Shown in pieces: positions 13,301 to 26,400 of a stretch of 64,000 nt of DNA. Location: the NCBI GenBank assembly GCA_026874595.1, contig CM049313.1, positions 63,986,159 to 64,050,158 of the forward strand, given 5' to 3'. Made by a program: the position numbers and the translations under genes. This DNA comes from Sipunculus nudus. Lineage: Eukaryota; Annelida; Sipuncula; Golfingiida; Sipunculidae. How positions within the stretch are numbered: the stretch's first letter is position 1; each line of letters starts with the position of its first letter. The notes beneath the pieces were generated by a model that worked only from the letters and a program-made list of their open reading frames with translations, did no database searches and was not told the origin of the DNA.

Positions 13301-16300
13301 ATAATGCTCCCTTTACTGGGTCATAACACTGAGGAACCCTTGAAAGGTGCACCACTTTGTGAGTGAAACATGACTGTCGGGTTCAGTTCTCCTATTGAGC
13401 CTGCAGAGCACCCTTCCTGGGTGGAGTTGGGGGGGGGGGGGGGGGGGGTTGCCTACCATGAAAATCTCACCTCTCTTCAGCAGAGATTTGAACTCACAAC
13501 CCCTACTCCCCTGGACTTTGAGCCCAGTGCTCTACCCCTAATCAACAGAAGCTGGTTGTATATATGTAAATATAATATGTTAAACAATACAATTTATATC
13601 AAGATGACAGGCATGTAAGCATGGGAAGATGTAAAATTTAGAAACAAAGCACAGGCTTATCTTACCTTGTCGTTATTGGACTTGATACATCTGATGAACA
13701 AGGGACTAGCAGTGCTCAGTGTCTCCATCAGCTTAGACAGGGATGCCTGAAATATAAAAAAAAGTTTCAGTCACTACTACTAGAGATATACTTATTTACT
13801 GTTAACCACTCTGCTTGGTATTCCCGGCATATTTGCCTGAGAACCAGTGAACAAACCTGCCTTCAAGGAAATAATAAAACACTATTGTCAAGGTTTATAA
13901 AATTCATATCAAATGAACTCACATGTAATCAACCACAGACACAGTCTGTTTTTTAAATTAAACACAAAACGTGCACATTATTATGTATTATAATGATGTA
14001 TACGCAGCCTGGTAACCTGGTCTCCATGCAAGGACATCACATTGTAAATGTCATATTCACTTCTCATGGTCGTATTTTTAACATCTGAGTGTTCTGTGTA
14101 TAGTCATACTTCTACTTAAGGGGACCCTCTGAACAAGATTTTTGTTATTTATGGTAAATAACGCTTTGATTCTAAGCGCCATCTAGTATCCAAATGTTGA
14201 ATGATTTAGATGTTTAAAATATCTTTCTTTTCAATTAAATGTTAGCTTTAATCATATTTCAGCTCAATTAAGTAAAAGATTATTTATTCTCAATGGTAAT
14301 CTACTCACATGTACAAGAATATACAAAGGAATTATCCAGCTTTAATGCCTTACCCATGTTTCACTAAATGAACACAAGATGGCTCTGAAATAGCATTTTT
14401 TCCGTAATTAATACTGAAGATATAGTTTGAAGTATCCAATAAAAAAAACTTAAGATTGCATTCAAAATACATGTACCAAAATATACATTAAACACACAAC
14501 ACAGACCATTCTAACCTGGGTGCCAGTCTGTGCCCTTAACATGTGGATGTTTATTCACTGCATACACACTGACCTTTTATACTACAGTAACATACAATGA
14601 TGAAGTCCAGTCCAGACAATCTGAGTCTGAATGATTGCAAGTCAAGAGTCCAGGCCCATGAGTCCAAGTCCAAGTCCTTCAGGTTCGAGTCCATGTTCAC
14701 CTTCTTCTAGTCTAAGTAATCTTGAACCTGAGTCGATGTCCTAGTTCAATAAAAATCTCTTTTAAAAAAAAATTTAAAATGGAACTTTGAGATTAGCATA
14801 AGTATTCTTATGTTAGTTTACACATGCCTTTTACCCTAAGGATTAATTACATTTATCTCCCAATACGGACCTAAAGCTTTGTATATAAAGTCTTTTATGT
14901 AATATTCTGTTAGTACTAGTAGTTGCCACACATATATTATATAATATGATATATGTGTTACAGAGATTTCTCCTGCTGGACCTGAGATGGACTCAGCCTG
15001 ATTTCTCAAGTCCATACCTATGTGTCTGAATACAGGTCCAAGTCCAGGATGCTTGAGTCCAAGTCAGTGTCCCTAAAAAAGTGGACTCAAGTCCGGACTA
15101 GAGTCTAAGTCCAGGCTGGAGTCTACATCACTGATAACATACATGTGACACTCACGTTGAACTGTGCACTGACACTCGGGGTTTTGCCTTTTGCCTTGCT
15201 GAGCTTTGGTGCAGCAATCTGTCCAGCAACAGTCTTGATTGACTGTAAATCTCGCAAACCCTAAAACAAAACAGACCCTAAATAATCAACTGAATGAAGA
15301 CAGACATATATGCTGTAAGTATGCAACATTCAAATCCAATGAAGTACACATGACAGTCTTAACATAAAATGTATGAGTTCATTATTCACAAAATAGAAAC
15401 AAAATCCATGGCATAGAAATAAATGTTTAACACTTATAATCTTATCATACTGATCATTCACCAAATCACAGCAAACGTGATGTGTAGGTGCAGCCATGAT
15501 AACAAAGACAAGGAATGGTATTCTCACAAAACTGATTAAGCTTACTTTGAATCATGACACTAGTTTTGTTGAAAACTGCACTACAATGGCTATTCACACT
15601 ATCACAATGACATTGTATGTGATGTCACTCTGACATCCAGGAAAATTCTTTAATATTAGACAGGCAAATGTACCAAGAGTGTAGGTCCAGCTGTTATATA
15701 TTTGAGGTCAAGCTTAGAATATTTAATAAAAATATAAATATTATACACCAATGCTATAGGGATGTATACTTTTATAAAAATGTGGCCTTTGAGGTCAATA
15801 ATATTTTCTAGGCTAGTTATGTTTGTTACAGTTAAATTGATATATTTAAATCATTAGAAACAAGAATAAAGGCAGTCATCAAGCGACTACAGGTATCCAC
15901 CAAATCACAGAGGCATGGATAAAGTGAAACATGGAATCTCTCCTAACGTGACAGCCTCCCAAATTTTTGGCATCAGAGATGCCCAAGTATCCAAACACAC
16001 ATGGATAGATGAAACTAAAGATTAATGTAGGTATCACCACCAGTAATGTGTATAAGATAATGTCATCCTTGACCTATGGACATGCTAATTTCATGCAGAT
16101 GCATCACACAACTCCTGAGATAAAAACATAAATGTATTTTATGAATACATGATAATAGGTGGTGCCACCTGTCTTGTGTATGAGAAAGCTATCCAGGATG
16201 GATGGATATGCAAATTTTAGACATATACATCAAACCACACCTGAGATAAATGCCTGATAGAATTCTACAAATACATGAATGTAGGTTGCACCACCAGTCT

Positions 16301-19300
16301 TTTGTTCAAGAAATCTACCCAAGATTGGACATACAACATTTTAGGCCATTACATTGATCGACTCCTAAGATATGTGTAATTTTCATCAAAAAGATCTATA
16401 GATGAAAATCAGATAAAGTATTCCAGGACTAACAGACATGCAAATTTTTGGACGTATACATCTTTACACTCCTGATATCTGTGCAATTTTCCCCAAAAAC
16501 AAATTTATGGATGGAGGACACTACATGGAAATGATTGTAGGTGGCGCCACCAGGCTTGTGTTCACAATGGAGGTACTTAAGATCTATGGACATGCACAAA
16601 TTCAGGCCAATATGGCAAACCTCTCCTGTGACGAAGGCATCAATGTGTTAAATGAAAACAACAAGGTAGGTGATGCTACCTGTCTGGTCCAAAACCAAAA
16701 TATCCAAGAAGGATGGACATGCCAAATTTCAGTCCAATACATTGAACCACTCCTGAGATTTCAGTGATTTTCACCCAAAGCAAATCCATGAATACCACAT
16801 GAGAATGATTACAGATGGCACCACTAAAATCTTAAGTAGGAGATGGAGGTATCCAAGTTCTATGAACATGCACAATTTTACCCTTTATACTAAAACACTC
16901 CTGAGATATTGGCAATTATCACTTAGACCCACAGATGGCAAAAGCATAGACTGACGCTACGTGAAAAAAATTGCAGATTGTGCCATCTGTCTTGAGTAAG
17001 AAATTATGAATATGCATAATTTTAGCCAAATACATTGAAACAATCCTGGAAAATGGGCTACCATCACTAAGATGCACAGGTGGACACTGAGTAAGAAGGA
17101 TTGAAGATGGCACCACCAATCTTTCTTAGGCACAAGTTAACATGTGACCCAATAAATGTGCCAGGTTTCAGTAAGATCAGTCCAAGGGTCTCCAGTCCAT
17201 GGAGTTCTTCATAGACTAAAGGGGTGGCAGCGGCAGTGGAATCGGCATGAAAACAGAGTATCTACAAAACTCTATTTTGGCAGATACAATTAATGAAAAC
17301 AAACATTTTTGACTTTACTGTGATCAGATTTGAAAGCCTGAAATTACGACTTACCTTCAAGTATCTTGCCTTTGGCTTGAAGGACTTGTTTTTCCTGAAG
17401 AAAATAGTATTAATATCAGATAGTAACTTCCTTAGACATCAGTGTGTATAAGCAGTTCCTTTATGAAGGATCTTTGTACAATGTATCATGTGCTGCCATT
17501 TTCATGAGCATGCAACTCCTGCTTGTTGAGACAGAACTTGAGGTTTATCACTGAACACATCTGGTTTCTAAATAAGGAGTCTGTTTCAACATATTAACTA
17601 TATGTGAGACAATGCAGCATGTTTCTTAAATGAAGCATCAAGATGACAACTGCTTAACAGACCATTGATAACTGTTTATTGCACATAAGTCTGATGCTGG
17701 TTAACCCTTCAATACACATAATATTATCAAGAAGTGAGTCTAGGTAAACAAATTATTTTCCAGTGACCACTGAACTAAACCAAAGTTCTTCAGAACTTGA
17801 CAAAAGTTCTGCATATTAGTGCTTACCACATCTCCACACTATCCTGTATAATGGAGTTCCAGGGTACATGATTATTGTTACGGTATTAGATGGGATCAGT
17901 GCCCCCACCGTGATGAGCACCCCCCATGGATTTTTTAGAGATATCAATGAAAACAGAAGGGATGAGCTGTTCCCACCTAAAAACTTTGGCAGTACTAACA
18001 GTCACCGTTACTTTGCTTCATGATTTTGATTGCTTGAAAATAGGTCAGGGTGTCCCAAGCCCATAAATATTGGCTAAGGAAAGGAAATTTTCCCTAAATT
18101 AGTGATTAAAAGTTTCCCTAGAATTCCTAGGTACAAAAAATATTTTATTTTATTCAATTTTGACGGCAACCTGGGCGCTCATTATGTCGAATATCGTAAC
18201 TGCAGTAATAACTGCTCTTGCTTCTCAGCGCCATCTGGTATTCATACGTTGAACCATTTGTTGCTTTAAATATGTTTCATCTGATTAAATGGTAGCATGA
18301 GTCACATTTTAGTTCACTGTGGTGTAAATACTTATATCCATGGTTTCATCCCATTCTGGGGTAAAATGGATTTACAAGTTAAAACATAGTTATCCCCAAG
18401 GAATGTGTTATTTCATGAACCCTGTGATTCATGGAATTAACACAAGATGGCACCAACATGCAGAATCAGGATTAAATTGATACATAATAAGGACATCTTT
18501 TTAGGCATTATATGATAACTGATTTATACTGTGTCTGATCTTCATCAAATATAGACAACAGTATAGCCTATACCAGTACCCATGTCAGCATGCCTTTGTA
18601 ATGATTTATCACAAAACAAGCCAATATATAAAAATTCTGGCACAAGGGTTGCAAAGGATATCCAAATGCCTGCCTGAGAAAAATGAGAAAACAAATAAAA
18701 AAAATATGACAACTGATATGTACACTTTCCATGATGTGATTTACCTGAGATAGAAGAACTAAACTTTAAACATTACCATACCCAATATTTGCAAATACAA
18801 AGGAAATGCATGGAGAAATACTTATGCCAAATATGAATAAAACAAAACCAGTGTATTAGGGGAACTTAGGAAGATCTAACTGCCTGTTAAATACAGGTCT
18901 GAAACCATTTGTGTTGTGTTCACAGATGGCAGGCACTATACAGGGCTGTCACTATTACTCACATGACTTACAGTAATCTGACCTCAGAGACACCAATATT
19001 ATCGAAATATATAGATTATTATCACAAAAGCAGCGCTACATAAAACTACAAGGGCAGTTATTTGTTAAAGCCTCCATACCTTATATATCAAACATTTCCT
19101 AAGTAACAATCTTTATACTCATATATATTCATATAATGCATATATTCATATGAATTCTTATATTAATAATGCATCAATAATGAAATACTGGTATTAGGCA
19201 GGAGAGTAACAATGCATCGTATAATTGATGCACTGAATTGCAACCCCTCAATTAAATTGTAATTTAATTCATAACCTCCAAATTGATTTGTTTCAATTAT

Positions 19301-22300
19301 TACTTTTTTATGTACCATTCTGAATTCTTGAGTGAGCTGTCAGCTGTGATGAAGCACACTGCAATGTCATTATGTCAACACTGTACTGTGCATATACTCA
19401 AGATCCAGTTTCACCGATAAACCACTCCACTTGCACAGAAACAAATGGCCCCATTGAATAGAGGGCCAACTGTACTGTACCTTTACTTGCTAAATTTCAT
19501 GCCCATCCATTATTATTTAAAAGAAAGTCTGAAAATTTCTACTGAAGTAATAGTTGAATCAAAAATTGAATTGCAGGTTAAGAATCAATAATTGGATCAT
19601 TTTGAGAGCCTCTCACAATTCACAGGCCTTGTATTAAATACATTTTGCCATCAATAATATAAGGAACAACCAATCTAAGCTTAGAGACAACAAAAAGCAT
19701 TAACAGTAAATTCTGATTTATATGAATGATTATTCAATTTGAGAAACCTGGACATACATCATAACGCGGTTGGCCCGCATAATGGCTTTGCTGTCGGCAG
19801 CATTAAAGTTTTCCAGAGGACACAAGGACTCATGCTTGTGGAGTGAGGCATGCTGGGAAGACATGCGTGATGGGCTGGCATTGTCTGCTTTCAAACGCTC
19901 TCGGTTCGCCCTCTTCCATAAGTGTTTAGGAGTTGCCCCTGCATTGCTGAAACACACAACTCAGGGCTACAGGGCATCTACCATGCACATGCAAGAAAGA
20001 AACAACATCTCATTTTGAACATCCCTGTAATAAAATCCCTACAGTTCTAGCCAAAGCTATTCATAATTAAGCATGCACACAACTTAAATGTTGTCCTTTG
20101 ATTAAAACTTTTGCCATACATCACATTGCACACAGCTGATGAATGCAACTAGTGACTTAGTGATTTAATATCAATTTCACATGTGACAGTAAAGCAATAA
20201 TGACAAATTTCAAACAGGCATCCATTCTTCCCAGGACTACTAATTCTACTGAAGAAAATTAAAAATTTATAGATGAATGTTTTATATCATACAACTGTTT
20301 CCATGATATGCTCCTCGGGCAGTAGTTATAAACTGATGTCATCAAAGACATCATTTCATGTAACCACACTTTCAGTGGTCTGATTACTATTCTGTGCTAA
20401 TTGCACACCCTGGTGTTCCAGCCCAGAGAACCTTGCCATATTAAGCAGCAGTTAAACGAAAGGATGTCTGGGGTGAATGCCGTGTATAATCGCAGCGCAG
20501 GGAGTGTAATTCTATGACAGATACAATGGACTTATACACCTCTTTCTTTTAAAATCTTGCATGGTACCTGGCAATTATAAATATTAAGACTGTCCTGATA
20601 TTGATTTAATAAAGAGGACTGGTATGATTATCGATGGCTCTGAGAAGAATCATTGTTATCATCCAAGAAAATATATCAATTTAAATGAGCACAAGGCTCA
20701 ATCTGTACTAATTTCACTAATTACTGAGTGTCACCTATAAAAATATTCAAACAAAAAGAGTTGTGACCATTTTACTTTACAGGTGTTTCAGGTATCATAT
20801 AACTGTGGCCTGCTAATTACTGAGTGTCACCTATAAAAATATTCAAACAAAAAGAGTTGTGACCATTTTACTTTACAGGTGTTTCAGGTATCATATAACT
20901 GTGGCCTGCTAATTACTGAGTGTCACCTATAAAAATATTCAAACAAAAAGAGTTGTGACCATTTTACTTTACAGGTGTTTCAGGTATCATATAACTGTGG
21001 CCTGCAAGAGTCACAGATTTCTTTATGAGTATCTAAGAAAACAATAAGACCACAAATGTTACCATGTAATAGGCAATAAAAATCTTTGACTAAGGCAGAC
21101 AAAGATGGTACCTAAGAAACATATAATTAAATTGGTTGGGCTTTATGTGTTTTGTTTGTTTATCATTATTTTTTTAAGCTTTATGAGTTTTGTTTTGTAT
21201 ATCCACAATTTTTTTCTAACTATATATTACTTGTCTTTGGCAAATGGTTGAAACATCTAAAATGTGATCATGAAAGTATGCTAAAAGATTGGTCAATGCA
21301 ACAAGATATGGGCAGATCACTTCAAATCTGTAATAAGAAATCATTCATGTCAGGACACAAAAATGCAAAAACAAACATATGGAAGTTAATAGAACTAGAA
21401 AATTCCAAAGTGTTAACAAAGTAAACACTAGACAAGTAATATTAAAAGGTCTGTGGCAAAGAACAGGTTAAATATGAAGCCAAATTGAAAGTTTTTACAG
21501 CATATCAAACACTAGTGAACAATGGGGGAAAAATATGAAAAAAGTTGAAAAAATCTGTCGGTTGTTAGCTCCATGCTGGCCAACTTACTGTATCCTCCTC
21601 AGGACATTATACGCTAAAGTCACTTGATAGAGGGTACAGCTGAATGAGAAATAAGAGATATATTATCAAAACATGGTCTCTGTCTAACAGGGGTTTTCAG
21701 AACATAAAATAATGTCACTTTATTGAGAGAGAGCACCGGTACAGCTGAATCAGAAACAAGAGATTCATGATAAAAATATGGTTTCTAGAATTTAAGGCAG
21801 GTTTTAGGGAAGAAAATTCTAACAATATCTGAAAGAGTGTACAGCTGAATGACACATAATAAAGATATTACAGACCATTGTTTGAACCCTTATCAGTCTT
21901 AGATCTCCAGTGTTTGTAAACACAAACAATGAAATCTCAAATTAGAAATGTATTTCTGCAGAGAATTTTGTTTTTTTAAAAAATATGAAAAATAAAATCA
22001 CAAAGTACTGACCTCTGATCACCATTTCAAATAACTTGTTTATATTTTAAAAATTCACAAAGGGCCAACTAAATGGCTAATCCTAAATTTATGTATGCTT
22101 GAAAAAATAAGATGAAGATATTAACATAAAACTTAACTATGCATGAACAGAAAGTTATGAGGGTATTCAGAGCCACTGGACTTAATGTACATGCTGACTT
22201 TACTAAGGTTAAACCCAGGTATGAGATTCTGACAAACGACAATTGTTTATAAATAAATGCAGTTTGCCTGTTATACCATGAACAGCAAACTTCATAAATA

Positions 22301-23364
22301 ATGAAGCCAAGACATTTTCCTGTACAGAAAGCAATTCCTATACAACATTTAATAAACAACATCTGATATATACGATTATCCACTCATGCTATACATAAAA
22401 GAGGATGGAGACATTATTATATGAGACACCTAAAAGCACAATACGACTTATTGTCAGAACAATCACTATCTAGCTAAATTTACACTGGATATGAAGATAT
22501 ATATCCAAGTATTCCCTCAATCATAATCCCAAGGAAATTATCTCCATTTATGAGCTCCAAGAAAATTAAGTAAAAATTTATAACAAACCTCCAAATTTAA
22601 CCAAAACAATCCTAAATACTACCTCAACTATTACTGTACAAATATTTACTCCTGTATCAGAAAATATTTCTTCAAATGTTACTTTGTACAAATTTATCCC
22701 CATACATATAAATGCCCACACCAACTTACACAAATCCAAATATGCCTGTAACTATTAACCTGTCACAGTTTATCCTGTCATCCACAAACGCTTACACAAC
22801 TGACATCCTTGGAAAAAATCCCAACACTCCAGACACTTTCTATACTCCTATAAAGATCAGTGTGGGAGCCTCACTTAGAAAATATATGGACATTTTTATG
22901 GTCAGTTAATGTCCTTAAAGACAATGACAAGACAGTTATATTCATTCTCTCAATTTGCACTAAGTGCCCCACTAGAAAAATCTGTGTAGTTCATCTCCTG
23001 GACAAACTCAAAATCCACACTCCATTCCTTATCTGTGTACATAAATTTGTGCTGACTATGCATAATACCACTAAACTGATGAAGTACTCACCCAAGAGCA
23101 CTGAGGGGTTTGGGATTCTGACGTGTCCGTCTGACCATCTCTGCTCCTATACAACAATTATCAAAACATGAACAATTCATTACAGTAATTATGCCGATGC
23201 ACATCACAAACACAGCATTATGACCATCTACATAGCATACATACAACATATGCATATATATATAACATAAAATTAGCCTAGTTACAATGCATGTAAAAAA
23301 TTAGATAAGATATGAGTATCAATTAATCTTAGCGCGTCATCTATCCTGTATACAGCTATATTTG

Positions 23365-23425
<61 letters not shown>

Positions 23426-23428
23426 AAA

Positions 23429-23476
<48 letters not shown>

Positions 23477-26400
23477 CATACAAACATACATACATACAAA
23501 CATACATACATACATATTATTTCAGGTTGACATATGACTTGTACTGCCAAGACAATACGATGACTTTCCTGTTGATACTGGTGTACAATAAGAAAGTACA
23601 ATTATTTTCTACCTGAAGAGCATCCTACAGTCATTATTTTACATTATATCTCACTTTAACTAAAGACTAAACATCAAAGCAACTTGTCTGAGCGTTATCA
23701 AGTGAATCAGCCTTGTGGCAATGACACAAACCCCTGTTACTCTCGTTCCAAATCAGGAGCATTTAACTTTTCCAATAGGTGCTCATTCATCTTTCCCAGT
23801 TGTATAAGCAAATTAATACTTTATGCAGGGAAAAGTTGCAAGTTAAAATACCTTCACCCTCCAATTAAGATTAAAATCAGGCTCATTTCTGCCACCAACG
23901 TATGGACATCATATGGTGTTCATCTGATTGTGATATCTTACAAAGAGAATGGCAGTTCACTGCCGACGTGTGAAATGGCCAGGGGCATTACCACAAAGTT
24001 TATTTCATATTTTCACCTTGGCCCTCAATATCTGATGTAAGATGTCAGAATTAATGGCTTCCCTCAAAGGTGTCAGGTTAATTTATTTTTATCAAATTCA
24101 TAATTATTGTATAAGAATCTAGTTTACTTGTCACAAGCATACCAAGGATTTTCCTAAATTAGAAAATTTTGGTTTGCCTGTCTTTTAATTTGTTATATAA
24201 ACATTTTGATGCCATTTTGTGTTGAATGTTTTAAAAATATTATACAGCCTCTATGAAATGGTAGATATAAATATGAATTAGATGTATAATGAGGAAATAT
24301 GACTTTTTAAACCAAAGGAAAACATTTATTGGTTAACTAGAAATTAAACATTTCAAAGAAATATTAACATAATGAATTACAACTACTCCTTGAAACATTT
24401 TCAGTCAACCTTGTTGATTCTTAAACCTTACCTGGCAGAGTGCCGTTTCCTGCTTGTTTAAAAGCAAAGTAACCTTTGAAGAAAGCTCGTAGAATTGACC
24501 AGCGAAACATAGCCACCGGGTCACAACCTGCAACAGATCATAAATAAGAGCCACTTTTTAAGGGGCTAATATGAAACTACATAAACAAATTTATGATAAA
24601 AAGTTATTTCAACATCAATCATGCTTTCCTAATTTTAATTTAAATTTAAATTTTTATTTTTTAAAAGTTTTAAAACATATTTTTATTGCTATCTTTATCC
24701 AGAGCCACGAGAAGAACAATAACTCACCAACAAGTTCTCTGACGAAGGCCAGGCTGCTGTTTTTTAATACCAGCATAATATCCTGTCTCATCAAGTCCAG
24801 GTTCTTTTCCCTCATATCCTGTTGCAAAAACAGAAACAACTTAAACAGCTGTCTACTAAATTAAAACAGCAACATTAACACCATTCAGTATGAAGAGGCA
24901 GGGTGCCGGCAGTTTAGTCCACAGGCTAAACAGCTGGCAGGGAATACTGACCTTGCCTCGAGTCTATAGCCCACTGGCTTAACTGTTCCATGGCAATTGA
25001 ATGTAACATTGTATGCTCTATTTCAGTGTGATTCTCTGTACTTTCCATTATCATTTTGACAATGTGCTGACAATATAGTGCTGACTTACCAAATTAGATA
25101 TTTTGATAGCCTTTTCTTAAGAAATGCTATTTGGTGTGGATATTCCTTGCATCATCTCACAACACAATAGCTAGGCTCAGCAACTTTAATTGGGTGTGGT
25201 GTAAGATTGTGATTATACCTTTGATCAAGTAATCAGCTGATCCTTTGGCCATTAAACTGACATAACCTGAGTTTGTTTTCACACACTAATTATTTGTTTG
25301 CTCTTAAGCACACTAGTGTATAAACTATAAACAGTCTCTGGACACACATTCACATTTCTGGTATATTTTTATGACAAAATCTATAAACTATCCTGTAAAT
25401 ATTACAATTTTTATCAGAAAATTTATATAAAAGTACCCTGTAAATATTACAAATGTGTACTTTTAATACCTACTCATTATTACTCAACATACTTGTTACA
25501 TATAGACTAGCAAGATAGATAATTTGGTAAGTCATTACTAAATTGTCAGATCGTCCAAATAATAATGATAATGGAAAGTACAGAGTATTAGTATAACACT
25601 GAAATAGACTGAAATAGTCTTAATAGAGCATACATTAATTTGCCGGCAGTTTAGCCAGTTGGGTAAGTTGCTGGCAAGGTCAATTTCCCCTGCCGGCTGT
25701 TTAGCCTGTGGACTAAACTGCCGGCACCCTGCCAGTTGTTTAGCCACTTCCTTTTTTTTACCTGTGACCTTTGACCTAACATGATCAGATTACAAAAGAA
25801 ATGGACAAATAATATGGTATATTAACTGCCAAATCATCAGAATGCAACTTGATATTTAAATCACATCATATGCAATGACCTATTCACTGCAGCTTGTACT
25901 GTTCATGAGTGTTATCTAATTAACTCCCCCCAAGAAGTAGGTTTCTTACTTCTTGCCTCGTGTCAACTCAGGTGTGAACACCATTTCCAGTGAGGTTTTC
26001 CATGTCTGCTTTTTTTTCTGTTTGTACAATAATCATTTTATTTTATTTTTTTTTATGGTGGGAATAGCGAAAAAATATCATAAATTAATTCTCAGACACT
26101 GGCATAGAAATGACAAGTAATGAAAAAATATGTCATAAAAAACAATGTTTAGGTAGAATTTTCATAATTTTGAAAGGATCTTCAAAATATGTAATTTCTT
26201 TTTAAAATTTTACATGTAACATCAACATACAAAGAAGATTATATAATACTATGGGTGTCAAAATTGCACTGAATGCGGGAACATGCAGGGCCTGCAGATA
26301 GCCTTTACATGGGGTATTCCCCATCAAAATACATTATGGTCATGTGTTATTAAAACAAGGGACCCATGGGTCACGGCACTCAGCTGTTATATATCATAAA

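Noticed and set aside
13481-13560. Functional tRNA gene
   Set aside because: A and B boxes are present but the acceptor and D stems do not pair well; better explained as a SINE head.
23282-23616. Tyr-Ile repeat reading frames
   Set aside because: Translation of an AT/CATA microsatellite.
23684-24040. 118-codon plus-strand frame, among the longest in the window
   Set aside because: Composition is unremarkable, no recognisable domain, no splice context; likely chance.
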